From: Artemisia argyi
Taxonomy: Eukaryota > Streptophyta > Magnoliopsida > Asterales > Asteraceae
Direction of reading: 5' to 3'
DNA: 64,000 bases
NCBI GenBank assembly: GCA_030686995.1
Contig: CM060693.1
Location: forward strand, 118,881,228 to 118,945,227
Both the position numbers and the translations under genes were made by a program. Below the pieces are notes generated by a model. The model searched no databases and was not told the origin of the DNA. It worked only from the letters and a program-made list of their open reading frames with translations. This document shows positions 48,294 to 59,911 of the stretch, one piece after another; position 1 is the stretch's first letter; each line of letters begins with the position of its first letter.

Positions 48294-48307
48294 ATCTCCC
48301 CCTTTTT
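48294..48307 (-). other. Polypurine tract of Copia-3
   Basis: The minus strand reads AAAAAGGGGGAGAT directly before the LTR start TGTTGATAT. Confidence 0.85.
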
Positions 48308-48797
48308 GATGATTACAAAACTTAAACTCATTAACTCAAAAATTAGTTTTTAAACAAGTATTTTAGTGAGTTTGTATTTACTTCACCCCCTTTTTGTAGA
48401 ATCAAAAAGGTTATGCCGATAATTTTTCAAACGCGAAAAGTTGACGGGAAGACATGTCCCCCTTGATGTGTACTCCCCCTCGTTTGGGGGCACCAAGAGA
48501 ACGAGCTATGGAATGCTTTGCAAAACAAAAATATTAGAAGCACAAGTATATACATGCAAACATATATAAGGTGACAAGAAAATAATTAAGCATGTTTGAA
48601 AAGAAGCATTCATATTAAAGCAATGGTTGTGTCAAGACACAACAATACAAGTAGCACTAATAAGGATTACAAGTAGAAAAGCTAGTACATAAATTAACAA
48701 CTAGAAAAATACATCATCATGCAAAGAGTACATGGTCTTTATAGAGCTTGCAAGCAAAAGGGTGGTAGATGCTTTATTTATTAAGCGTATCATACGC
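48308..48797. other. Copia-3 3' untranslated region
   Basis: About 490 bases between the ORF-Y stop and the polypurine tract. Contains further C-runs on the plus strand (near 48389 and 48475) that are purine tracts on the minus strand, and no gene. Confidence 0.6.
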
Positions 48798-49387
48798 TTA
48801 ATTTGGAGAGCATGATGGTGATGGTGGAGGAATGGGTGAGAATTGTGGTGGAGGAATGATTGGAGAGGATGGTGGAGTTGGTGGTGGTGGTGGGTTGGTA
48901 AGCAAATGTTCAATATATGAAAACATATATTGAATTTCATCTCTAAGACCAAATATGACGGTGCAGTTGTGGATGCAACAAAGACAAGTTTTCCCATGGG
49001 ATTCAAGTAGCCTCCAAGGCACGGGATTGGCAAAGAATGGTGGTGTAATTGGTGGAGATGAGAGATGAGTATCAAGAGGTGTTATTGGTGAAAGTGAGAT
49101 GGTAAGATGGGTGGAGATAGGTTCTTGTGTAGGATTTGGTGATGATACTTGTAGTGACAAGTGTGAATTGATGTAATCATTGATTGATGAGCTTGAGGGT
49201 ATGGAGGATGAGGAAGTTCCATGAGTGGAAGGTGTTTTGGATGGTGCATTTGGAGATGAGCATTTTGGTGGAGGTAATGGGGTTTTATGTCTTCATTTGT
49301 TAAGTCAATGAAGAGTTGTTTTGGAGGGATAATTACAAGCTTTTGTTTCTTGGAGGCTTTGGAGTTTGAGGTGCTTGGTGGAGTCAT
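48798..49387 (-). pseudogene. ORF-Y of Copia-3: Pro/Ser-rich protein with a CLCC core
   Basis: ATG at 49387 opens MTPPSTSNSKASKKQK. A one-base loss near 49288 shifts the frame, and the second part (from about 49285) is legible to the stop at 48798, about 196 codons in all. It has a Lys-rich then Ser/Pro-rich N-terminal half and a compact core with WRLLESHGKTCLCCIHN and IFGLRDEIQYMFSYIEHLL, followed by a Pro tail. Cys-Leu-Cys-Cys might bind a metal. I know similar uncharacterised proteins from daisy-family genomes but no function. It has its own promoter-like module upstream. It is not part of any Copia gag or pol I know. Confidence 0.6.
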
Positions 49388-49436
49388 GATGATTTAGATG
49401 ATGAATGATGAGATGATGAATGGTGATTATGGAGGG

Positions 49437-49661
49437 AATTTATAGTATGAAAATGGTTGATTTAGGTATGTATTTGAAATGGTTGAATGAGATTCTAAAA
49501 TCAGTTGGGTTAAAATGGGAAATGGTAGCTGATTCTAGAGAAAGGGTTCACAAGATGCAAAAGAAAACAGTGAACCCAGTTCCAGATGGCCGGTCCCCTT
49601 AATTGTAGGACGGCCCCCTTAATAATTAAGGGGACCGCCTAGGAAATTAAGGGGGCCGCCC
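49437..49661 (-). promoter_or_regulatory. Internal promoter of ORF-Y
   Basis: The palindrome module lies at 49590-49661, bounded by the inverted pair CCAGATGG (49582) and CCATCTGG (49660). Downstream on the minus strand comes TATAAATT (plus 49437-49444), 50 bases before the ATG at 49387. The module matches the LTR promoter in unit sequence and arrangement. Confidence 0.6.
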
Positions 49662-50007
49662 ATCTGGTGTTTTCCCAGACGACCAGAAACCCAAAATTTG
49701 CAGAAATGGGTGATTTTTCAAGTGTGTGTTTCCAACAAGCTCTATTAGAAGTATATACTCTAGGAATGATGATATATAAAAATATATATAACCAAATTTT
49801 GCATGCAAATAAACATATTATACTCCACTTTGAAAAGAAACATAGCATAACATTAAGATAGTAGCATGATAATAGTTAGAGTCTAAACATCATCCAAGAA
49901 ATAAACAAGAGATAACACAAGTACTTCCGAATAAGTCGGACAAATAACAAGCCATACAAATGTCTAATAGAGACTAATAATAATAAGTAGCAATACATCA
50001 ACATCAT

Positions 50008-51219
50008 CTACTTTTTCTTCTTCCCAATCATCTTCCTAAACATCTTTCCAACGGATTTGAATCCTCCTCGAATCTCTTCATGCATTTGTTGTTGTCGGTT
50101 GATGATGGACGTTTGACGAGTGAAGAGAAGTTCATCGGTACGTTCATGAGGGAGAGGAACTTGATACTCGGTTTCGTCAAGATCGGAAAGATTTTCAACA
50201 AAGGTCGTGGGGGATGGAGTACTAACACGTGAGGTGTTTTCCTCCTCATCATCATCATCGTCACGATGAGATGTAGAACCACGAGGCCTAGAATACAAAG
50301 GAACACGAGATTTTCCTTTGTCACTTCGAGAACGACGAGTACGAATAAGAGTGAGTTGGTTCAAAGTAGGAAGGATTGGCACGTAGTAATCTCTTTCAAG
50401 ATGTGGGTAATGCTCCATGACATAACGATAAAGTCGTGTGAGGAACATACCCTAAGGAAGATTGGCATTTGGGGTGTTTTTGGCGGACATGATTCGATGA
50501 ACAAAAAGATAAGCCAAATTGTACCGCTCTTCAGCAATTACACAATATAACATGTGGGCAATGCTCGCCGTGACATGATCACGGTGACCACCGGTACCAA
50601 ACGCATTCTCGCGAATGAGTTCTTCCCACTTTTTCATATCTTGGCTTAGCTCTTTGAGGAGGATTTGATTTGCATGAATGTCGACATTCTTCGACTTGAT
50701 TACTCGACTAGTCGTACGACGTTCTAGTTCAAGCATTTGACGAATGTCTTCAGGACTAGGAATCTCAGAATAGTATGGGCCATCCTGAGGACGATTTCTT
50801 TCAAGAGAGGAGAGATCCCATTCATTTGAGAATACGGCTTGGCCGTTGTATGGGATTCTAAGAATTTGTCCAAATTAAGCAAGAGTAAGAGTGATGAATT
50901 GATTTTGAATCATGAAGGAAATAAGGAGATGACCATAGGGATCGGTTTGCACCGTCACTTGGCTATAGAAGTCTAGGATAAAATGAGGAATGATTGGTTC
51001 GTTGATTTGGTAAAGACATTCAAAACGAATATTGGAGAACATTCGTTCGGTTTGATCAGATTCATAGAATGATGGATCGACAATTCTTCCTTCGTGAATG
51101 TTTCTATTTTCAATGGGACGATAGAAACATGCAACTGAAGGAGACATGCCGGGAGTAGAGGAAACTTTTGGAATGTATTGTTTGGTTTTAGAGACATCAC
51201 CAACCGTGGTCTTAGGCAT
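50008..51219 (-). pseudogene. ORF-X of Copia-3: about 403-codon protein like plant transposon ORF-1 domains
   Basis: One frame from ATG 51219 (MPKTTVGDVSKTK) to the stop at 50008, broken by stops at 50872-50874 and 50449-50451. The folded part (about 51075-50400) holds FECLYQINEPIIPHFILDFYSQV, GHLLISFMIQNQFITLTLA, FGQILRIPYNGQAVF, WEELIRENAFGTGGHRDHV and MLYCVIAEERYNLAYLFVHRI. The C-terminus is acidic, then basic (MFRKMIGKKKK). The pattern resembles the 'putative plant transposon protein'/Athila ORF-1 domain, though I cannot test it. It stands where pol would be, in gag orientation, apparently as a separate transcription unit with an intron in its leader. Function unknown. Confidence 0.65.
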
Positions 51220-51225
51220 TTTCAC

Positions 51226-51282
51226 CTAAACAATATAACAACAAAAAATAAAATTAAGATAGAAACAACTATCATGCATATG

Positions 51283-51381
<99 letters not shown>

Positions 51382-52171
51382 ATATTTGTGGAACGAAATT
51401 CTACTTCGACACAAAAAAATATTCTATGAAGTAGTTTCACAATGTTCCTTGTATTTTTGATTTTAAACTCGTTTAGAATATATGATGTCAAAGAGTATGA
51501 TATCATAATTCATTTCGAAGTAAGGCTAGATATATATTAGATTATATATCTTGCTTTTTCATAAGAGTTTGACACAACATAAGCATGTTTAAAAGGTTAA
51601 AATGTGAATTTTCGTTTTCAAAATATCTTTTTCGAGATAAACCAAACGCTCCCTTAACTAGATAAAAATATCCTAAAACATCAATATATATATTGATTAT
51701 ATATCTTGATGACATCTATTGACTCTAATAGTTTTAACAAATTTTATGAGCTAGTTTTAAGTTTCAAATAACTAAATATAACTATAATTTGTTCATGAAC
51801 CAAACGCCCATGTTGTCTTCATGAACCAATTTATAACGAATTGAGAAGTATGTTTTGATTGTTTACAACATTGAACCAATATAATGTAGTATGTTTTAAC
51901 TAGTTTTTAAGAGTTATATCAACAATGTGCCTTTTGAAAAATGAAATTCAACAAGGGTTTATGGGCGATTAACGATTTTGACAAAATGATATGTTATACT
52001 AAGTTTGAGTTGCAATACATCATCCTAATCCTATGGGAAGCATTTGGTTGTTCAATTCCTAGCTTCTATTTCACTAAAATTCGAATTAAAATAAATTTTA
52101 ATAAAATGCCTAATTATTGATTAGACACCAAATTGAATGAAATGTGATGAAATGTATGTTGGAAAACTTAC
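51226..52171 (-). other. Likely 946-base leader intron of ORF-X
   Basis: The minus strand has donor GTAAGT (plus 52166-52171) and acceptor TTGTTTAG (ending at plus 51226), which is six bases before the ATG. The interior is AT-rich, as plant introns are, and holds a 95-base TA repeat. The inference rests on splice-site matches only. Confidence 0.5.
51284..51378. repeat. (TA)n microsatellite, 95 bp
   Basis: Uninterrupted TA dinucleotides within the proposed leader intron of ORF-X. Confidence 0.97.
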
Positions 52172-52295
52172 AAAAGATGTTGTTATACGTTTGGATAACA
52201 TTTGCCCCTTGCGAAACAACCCCGGATTGGTGATTTGGCGAAGGATTTTGGTTGTTTTGGTTATTTTGGTTCGTTCACAGCAGTGGTGAGGGAGG

Positions 52296-52437
52296 AGTAT
52301 ATGAGAAAATGGAGTTTTTGGGAAAAGATTTAAGGTGGAAAACGAATTTGAAAGTGTCAGATGGCCGGTCCCCTTAAACATTAAGTGGACCGCCCCCGAT
52401 AACAAGCCGGTCCCCTTAATCTTTAAGGAGGCCGCCC
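52296..52437 (-). promoter_or_regulatory. Internal promoter of ORF-X
   Basis: The palindrome module at 52365-52437 has four half-units of CGGTCCCCTTAA type in inverted pairs, here less perfect (one GTCCACTTAA, one GGCCTCCTTAA). About 60 bases further on the minus strand is the weak TATA-like string CATATACT (plus 52297-52304). The upstream phrase cagatggccggtcccc is shared with the ORF-Y module. Confidence 0.55.
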
Positions 52438-52987
52438 ATTAAATTTTGAGATTTTGCGGTTTCAAGTTTCTGGAACAAACATATTAATACGTATATAATT
52501 AGATTTATAATATATCAAAAATACGTAAGCGTTAATTAGCACGATGATGAAATACTTAACAATTTTTAATTACCGTTTCGATAATTAAAGTGTACCTTTG
52601 ACAATTTTGGATAAAATTATCAAAGTGTTAAGTTGATGAATGGTTTGAGGTGTGTTCGGGAATATGTGAATATGTGTATATATGTATATATGTATATATG
52701 TATAAAAGTATAAATGTGAGTGAATGATGGGTTGATGAGTGAGGTTTGAAAGATGATAACGGAGATAGAATATAGTCGGCGAAAGGAGTTTGTTTCATCC
52801 ATAGTGTTCACGTGCGAAGGCGTTCTTGCATGATAATAGTCCACTTGACTCATATCCCTTCATCATCATGAGTCTTCTAAAAGTGGACTTAATAGAATTA
52901 CGCGGGGGGGAAGGAAAGGGTTCGATAACGAACAATTTCCTGGACTTCTAGAAAGTCAACTAATGACATATCTAGGTTATGTGCAAG

Positions 52988-53083
<96 letters not shown>

Positions 53084-53289
53084 CGAACAAATAGAGGAAA
53101 ATAGCAAGCTATATCTATGCAAACAACGTAATCAAACAAGGCATATTTATCTAAGCATGGCAATGAGTTGTGAAAGAATGGCGTACCCGGTGGTCTTCAA
53201 AAAAATCTTCCAAATCATCAAGATGACATATAGACTTTGAAAAAGTCTACGTTGAGAAAAACTTCAAGATTGCCTCAAGGAATGTTCAT
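52438..53289. other. Copia-3 spacer between gag and the ORF-X promoter
   Basis: About 850 bases with no gene, including TA-rich sequence and a microsatellite at 52992-53080. In a complete Copia element pol would begin here; no trace of protease or integrase motifs is seen. Confidence 0.65.
52992..53080. repeat. (TA)n microsatellite, 89 bp
   Basis: Pure TA repeats downstream of gag in Copia-3; imperfect GTATATATA units lie near 52675-52705. Confidence 0.97.
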
Positions 53290-55146
53290 CTAGCTATTCG
53301 GTCCCCATTGCCTCTTTGGTCCAAAGTTGTTTGGTCCAAACATGGTTAACATTTGACTAGGATGCATGAAAGGTGGTAGTATACCCCAAGGATTGTAGCT
53401 TTGTTGGTAGTTCCACATTTGATTACAATTGTTATTATAGTTTTGCCTATTTTGGTTTCTTCTTGGTTGAGGTGTTTTAGACCTAGGATGAGGATTATTT
53501 GGTTTTCTAGGTGGTGGAGTTTTAGATCTTGTCTTAGGTTTAGAAGATCCTACTTCGTTTTTTAAAGACGGTTTATAAAAGGCTTTTACTTCTTCATTGT
53601 TGGCAAGAGGTATTTTTCTATCATTAATAAGTATATACTTAGGATTAGATTTTAGAGGTTTTTGTTCATTAAGTTCATTTTCGAATTTGACATTTTTAAT
53701 CTCGCTTGTTGAAGCTTCATTTGAATTAAATCATAAACCGGTTTTATCTCCGGATACTCTTTGAATACTTATTATTTTACTAAGTGAGTGACTACTATTT
53801 TCAAATTTATCAAGTTTGCGAATTTCTTCCCTAAGTATTTCGTTTTCACCTTTAAACTCTTGACATGATTTACATTCTTCAAAAATTTCTTTACCTTTTT
53901 CAAGTTGATGTATTTTAATTTTTAGTTCTAGTACTTCATTTTCCAATTGATTGTTTATGTATTTTAGTGATTTGTTTTTGGCCATTACTAGTTGTCCTAA
54001 TTTGCATAATCTATTATATTCATTATCTAGGTCTTTTTCATCTAAAGATAAACTTTCATCACTAAAATATTCGGTTTCGGAACGTACCTCATTTGATGTA
54101 TTCGCCATAAGACACTTATCTTCTTTTGTCGTTTCTTTCTCATCTTCATCACTATCACTCCAAGCTCCTCCAACAAAAGCTCTTTAATTTTGATCTCTTG
54201 TCATCATTGGACATTTTCCAATAAGGTGATTTGGATCACCACACTTGAAACATTTCCTTTCATTCTTGTTGTTCTTGTCATCCTTACTCTTTTGAAATGT
54301 TTTCTTTTCATCATGCGGTTGTCTTACGAATCTTCCTCGCCTTTTGAAGAATTTCTTGAAATCTCTTACGGCCATGGCGTATTCTTCGTCATCACTTTCG
54401 GAAGATGAGCTATCTTCGATACTAGATTCCTTTCTAGCTTTTAAGGCGATTGACTTGCTTTGCTCTCGTTTTTCTTTTACCATTTCGGAATCCTTCTTAA
54501 TAATAACTTCGTAGACTTTTAGATTTCCAATTAATTCATCAAGTTGCAATGTTGACAAATTCTTTGATTCTTCAATAGCCGTCACTTTAGCTCGCCATTT
54601 TGGATGAAGAGCCCTAAGAAACTTCCTAACAAAATTCTTACTAGAAAAATTCTCATCAAGTGCTTTTAAACTTGTGATGATAGTGTTAAATCTAGCAAAA
54701 GCATTATCAATTGATTCCTCTTCCGGAATCGTGAATTGCTCATATTGTTGAACAAGTAGATCTATCTTATTATCTTTGACTTGACTATTACCTTGGTGAG
54801 TTATTAGTAAAGAGTTCCAAATTTCTTTTGCGGTTTCACACATAAAGATCCTTTCGTACTCTTTACGTGGTAGCGCATTATAAATAACCATTTTTGCTTC
54901 ATTATTTTTAGCAAGTTTTCTTTTTAAATCATCATTTTGTTTTTCAAAAGGTACGATTTCATCTTTCTTTGTTTCGGGGTTATTTTGAATAGGTAAAAAA
55001 TCACCATTAGTAATGACATGCCAAAGATCTAGATCTTTTGACTTCACATTAGTTTCGAATCGATTTTTCCAATATAAAAATCCATCACTTTCAAATAGTG
55101 GTGGTCTTTGCATAGATTGCCCTTCTAAATATTTTTCAGATTCCAT
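53290..55146 (-). pseudogene. gag: Copia-3 gag
   Basis: ATG at 55146 ([20 protein letters not shown]), 53 bases after the primer site. A UBN2-type core (about 55090-54480) is followed by an acidic Ser-rich stretch, the knuckle [14 protein letters not shown] (about 54256-54215), then a stop at 54181-54183. After it come [15 protein letters not shown], a coiled coil (about 54020-53780), a stop at 53725-53727, and a Lys/Pro/Asn-rich tail ending at 53290. The whole frame is 619 codons with two stops. It ends close to where protease should start. Confidence 0.88.
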
Positions 55147-55198
55147 AGATCGTTACAAGTTTTAAAATACAATATATTTTAAAGATCTTGCTAGACGT

Positions 55199-55212
55199 GG
55201 CTCTTGATACCA
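55199..55212 (-). other. Primer binding site, Met-tRNA-like (Copia-3)
   Basis: The minus strand reads TGGTATCAAGAGCC, two bases after the 5' LTR. It differs from the usual TGGTATCAGAGC by one extra A. Confidence 0.8.
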
Positions 55213-55214
55213 AT

Positions 55215-56453
55215 TGTGGAAAACTAGAAGGGGGGGGGGGTTGAATAGTTTTACGTCCTTTTAAATTTATTACCAAAATATTTTGTAGCCTATTAAAAAA
55301 ACTTTCGATTCGATCTCAAGTGAATTCAAGTAACAACCAATATAAGCAATTCTAATCTAATATTGAAAGTATTGAAATAGAATGAAACACGCGAATTTAT
55401 AGTGGTTCGGCTATAAGGACACCTTCCTTGCCTACTCCACTCCCCGAGTACCACACTCGAGAGTTTTCTTCACTATGTCAACAAACTCCTTATGGTGGAG
55501 AAACCTTACACACCTTGGCTTACACGAGTTAACGACACTAAGCTAAATGTTGAGTTCTAATCGTAGCTAGAACCAATCTCACAACTTCTTCAAGACTTCA
55601 CACCTTCTTCACACCTTCACAACTTCTTTAAGACTTCACACCTTCTTCACACCTTGTCAACTTCACACCTTCTTCTATGCACAACTAAGTCACAACTACT
55701 AAACTACTTTACAACACACCTAGTTTCTACAATAAACAAATTCACACAACACTTTTACAAATATCTAACACTACTGCAATATGAAACTAGCTAATCACAA
55801 CACTACTACAATTAGATGGATGTAGAGGAGTGTTCTTCTTCTTGCACTTGAGTGGATGAAGCTTTGGATCACTTGGAAACAAAGACTTATGAGTTATATG
55901 ATCAAAGGATTTTTGATATAGAAATGGAGGTTGGATCAGAAAGTTTATAGTGCAAAAAGGTGAGAAAAATATGTGGAATGATCCAATATTTATAGGGCCA
56001 GAAAATACTGTTCTGGAGCGTGCCGGTCCCCTTAATTAGGGGGCGGTCCCCTTAATGATTAAGGGGACCGCCTAGTAAAATTAAGGGGGCCGCCCTCCTG
56101 AACGTTGGAAAAGTTTTTCTGGATAAAATTTGCCCTTTTTGGTTGGAAATTTGAAATCATATCTTTGTAGTTTAATATAGCAATTCCAAAAATGATTTGC
56201 AAATATATATAAAATGTTTATATCATTTTATAAAATGTTATGTCTTAAGACAAGGTTTCCTTTGATCATGTAATGCATAAGATGCTTAGTTTATGCATAC
56301 TTTAAGTGATATTTGATGTGGTGGTAAATATTTGTTACTAAATACTTGTTTACGTCTTAATCTTGACTTAATTTGATTTGAGTTTTGTGATTATCAAAAC
56401 ATAGGTTTATTGAGAAATATTAATAACGTTTTTAAACATTATTTATATCAACA
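55215..56453 (-). repeat. 5' LTR of Copia-3
   Basis: 1239 bp, matching 47027-48293 with few substitutions and one gap. Palindrome module at 56023-56095, TATA-like TATAAATA at plus 55988-55995. TSD gtctg at 56454-56458. Confidence 0.94.
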
Positions 56454-56458
56454 GTCTG

Positions 56459-59400
56459 TGGGTGTTTCACTGAAGCAAAGTGTTGTGTAATGTTTAATTG
56501 CACGCACCAATCTTTAAATGGGTTATCACATAATTGTTTTCCGTTGTCCTAAATAATCTCCCCAGGTAGTCAGAAGCGACACACAATGTTGTCCCACACA
56601 AAGCGTTTGACCTGATTGCCAGTGATGCTCACCACTGCTTTTGCCTCAATCCACTTGGTAAAATAGTCTATGGCTACGATGAGGAATTTTAGCCCTCTCG
56701 CTGCAACTGGGAAAGGGCCTGTGATGTCAATGCCCCATTTGTAGAATGGCCATGGTGAGGTGATGGGGGTTAACTCTTGTTGTGGTCGGCGCGGGATTGG
56801 CCTGTGGACTTGGCAATCGCTACATTTCTTTATCATGTCCCGTGCGTCGCGGTGCATAGTAGGCCAATAGTATACTAACCGCAGGGCGCGCGCCACTACA
56901 GACCGTGGTCCTGAGTGCATGCTACATGAACCAGCGTGAATTTCTCGGAGTACATAATCTGCTTGAAGAGGTCCGACACATCGGAGCCAAGGTTGTAGGA
57001 ATGAACATCGATATAGGACGTCATCTCGAAGTTCAAATCTCTGCGCTGTGCGCCGCACCCTTCGAGCTTCCTTCGGATCATATGGTAGGGTTCCTTTGCT
57101 TATAAATTCAATGATAGGTGTCATCCACGTAGGATTCTGTTCTTCTATCACTGTGGATATTTCCATCTTCGAGATTGATTTGCTTTTTAGAGTTTCCACC
57201 AATACCTGCTTTGATAAGTGCGCAAAGCTTGTAGATGCGATTTTGCCAAGCGCGTCAGCTTTCCTGTTTTCTCCTCTAGGTACTTGTTTGATTGTAAACC
57301 TATCAAAGTTCTGAATTAAAGACTTGGTTTTTTCAAGGTATTGGACCATGTGTTCATCCTTGGCTTCATATTCGCCTAGCACGTGGTTAGCTACTAGCCT
57401 GGAATCGACATTTGCCTATAGGTTGCGTACACCCATTTGAATTGCAATGCGCAGTCCAGCGAGTAGAGCTTCGTATTCTGCCTCATTGTTTGTGGCTGTG
57501 AATTCGAAGCGCAGTGCGTAGGTGAATTCTACTCCTTCTGGATTAGTGAGGATAAGGCCTGCGCCTGACCCATCCATGCATGAGGATCCGTCTGTGAATA
57601 GAACCCATGGTTCTTGTAACTCTGTCATGCTTGCTGAAGGTGGAGTATCGGTATCTGGTTTCTCAATAATAAAGTCGGCTAATATCTGCCCCTTGATTGC
57701 AGTGCGTGGTCTTTACGAGATGTTATACTCACTCAACAACACACTCCACTTTTGTAGCCGTCCTGATGCGTCAGGTTTAGAGATAACTTGTTTGATGGGC
57801 TGGTCCGTGATTACAGCTATTGGGTGCGCCTGAATGTATCTGCGCAGTCTTTTAGCTGCGAATACTAGAGCTAGGACCAGCTTTTCCATAGCGCTGTAGT
57901 TAGTCTCTGTCTTTTTCAGTGCCTTGCTTACAAAGTATATGGGCGTTTGAACGGAGTTCCTATCTATCAATAGTACTGCGCTAACTGCTCCATGGGTTGC
58001 AGATAAGTACATGATCAACTCTTCCCCTGGTCGCGGTGCGACAAGTTTGGGGAGTGATGCAAGATGCTGTTTTAGTTGTTGGAAGGCTTCCTCTGCCTCC
58101 CTAGTCCAACGAAAGTCTCCCTTTTTTGTGCACTTCGTGAGTGTTTTAAAGAGAGGGAGTGATTTGTCTGCTGACTTGGATAAAAAACGGTTTAACCCAG
58201 CTAGCTTTCCGTTTAATGACTGGACTTCTTTCAGTGTGCGTGGTGAGGGGAGATTGATGACAGCTTTTTTCTTTTCTGGGCAAGGCTTGATGCCGTCAGG
58301 TTCTATTAAATACCCGAGGAACATGCCTTCTGTTGCGCCAAAAGTGCACTTCTTGGGATTTAGCTTCATGTTTATTTTTCCCAATGTTTTGCATGTCTCC
58401 TCAATGTCGCGCACCAATTCTTCCTCTGTATGACTCTTTATAACAAGGTCATCAACGTAAACTTCCAGGTTGCGACCTACTTGCTTCTCAAATGCTGTGT
58501 CCACCAATCGCTGGTATGTTGCTCCCGCGTTCTTTAGGCCAAAGGGCATTTTTGTATAGCAAAAGACCCCTTGACTTGTGTGGAAGGCTGTTTTCTCTTC
58601 ATCTTCTTCAGCCATCATGATTTGATGATATCCTTTGTATGCGTTTTGGAAGTATTTAAAGGGATATCCACATAGAGATTCTACCTTCCAGTCTATTTCT
58701 GGCAGTGGGTAGCAGTCCTGTGGGCATGCTTTATTGAGGTCAGTGAAGTCCACGCACATTCTCCAGCTGCCATCACTCTTATTTACCATTACTGGATTAG
58801 AGAGCCAGTCGTGATAGTAGACTTCGCGCATGATAGCTGCGTCTACAAGTTTGTGTACTTCTTCCAGGATGGCTTTTGCGCGATCTGGAGCCTGGCCGCG
58901 CTTTTTCTGTCGTATTGGAGGATATCCTTGTCAGATTTGTAGCTTGTGCTCCGTAATAGAGCGCGGCACTCCAGTCATGTGTTTTGGTTCCCATGCAAAG
59001 ATGTTTAGGTTATTTTGCAGGAGTGTGCACACAGCTGCTCTGCCTTTGTCAGACAGTGACCCTCCGATTGATATTTGCTGATCTGGGTAATCTGGGTGAA
59101 TGGCAACCTTTAAGTTTGGTATGTTGGCTGCGCGTTGTTCTGGGAGATTCTCCACTTCACTAGCTACTGTGTTACACTCTTTTGGTGACACAGTGGTGTT
59201 GTAGAGGGTGACAATGCCTCCTTCTAATGGGAATTTGAGCATCCCATGCGCTGTGGATGGTACGACGCGCATGGATGATATTCCAGGTCTCCCGATGATG
59301 CCGTTGTATGGTGAGGGGGATTTGATTACCATAAAGTTCATCCAAGCTGCCGTAGAGTGCTGCTCATTACCTATGACGATGAGTAGGCGTAATTGCCCCA

Positions 59401-59911
59401 TGGGCTATATCTTCTCTCCTGTGAATCCTGTCAGCGATGTTGTGGCTGGGATCAACTGACTTTATATCTCTGGTCGCAGCCTTTTGAAGCAATGTTCGTA
59501 CATAATATCTGGGGATGCCCCTCCGTCTACATACATATGGTGGATATCCTGACCCCCTGTATGTATTTCAATGGTGAGTGGCTCTATTACTGCATTGTCC
59601 GCAGCGAGAGTTGGGAAGGAAATTTCATTTTTAGAGGAGAACTTTTGGCTGACTTTTTGCCTAGTTTTTCGCTGCCATGATTGTATCATGTAGATTGAGT
59701 CAGCCTTGTCTTTGGCTGTCTCCTTCTTGCCTCCATTCTTTGGTTTTTCTTTTCCTTCTTTTATCTTTTTAACGAGGTGATCCATTCTATCTTCCTTTAC
59801 CAATTTGTCGATCAATTTTCGTAGTTGGACGCATTCGTTGGTAGTGTGGCCCTTTTGTCCATGGTATTTGCAGTATCCAGTCCCCACGCGCCGGTCCTCT
59901 GGCGTGCGCAT
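56459..59911 (-). pseudogene. pol: Tat pol: protease, reverse transcriptase, RNase H, second RNase H, integrase start
   Basis: One minus-strand frame. Protease is near 59540-59470 (YVDGGASPDIMYEHC). After a stop at 59459-59461 and one just upstream of 59401, the protease end follows (YNGIIGRPGI). Reverse transcriptase runs about 58830-58100 (GSWRMCVDFTDLNKACP, KMPFGLKNAGATYQR, YVDDLVIKS intact). RNase H is at about 58020-57720, and a second, archaeal-like RNase H at 57628 onward (VLFTDGSSCMDGSGAGLIL, TNNEAEYEALLAGL), a Tat hallmark. The integrase zinc region (HAGSCSMHSGP ... CSDCQVH) and core (GIDITGPFP) reach 56570, with two more stops before the Copia-3 junction. Further stops lie near 58928, 57710 and 57413. 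It is non-functional. Confidence 0.88.

Larger units (their letters stand above)
47027..56453 (-). mobile_element. Copia-3: gag-only LTR element with two extra reading frames
   Basis: LTRs at 47027-48293 (1267 bp) and 55215-56453 (1239 bp) with the perfect TSD gtctg (47022-47026, 56454-56458). The primer site TGGTATCAAGAGCC (minus, 55212-55199) and the gag type are Copia. The gag frame spans 55146-53290 with two stops. No protease, integrase, reverse transcriptase or RNase H is visible. Instead, ORF-X (51219-50008) and ORF-Y (49387-48798) follow in the same orientation, each with an upstream copy of the LTR's GGTCCCCTTAAT module. It inserted in the Tat integrase. It is non-autonomous and recent, judging by the LTRs. 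Confidence 0.93.

Noticed and set aside
51178..51506. Tyr-Ile repeat proteins
   Set aside because: Translations of TA microsatellites; the same applies at 3138-3335 and 52898-53240.
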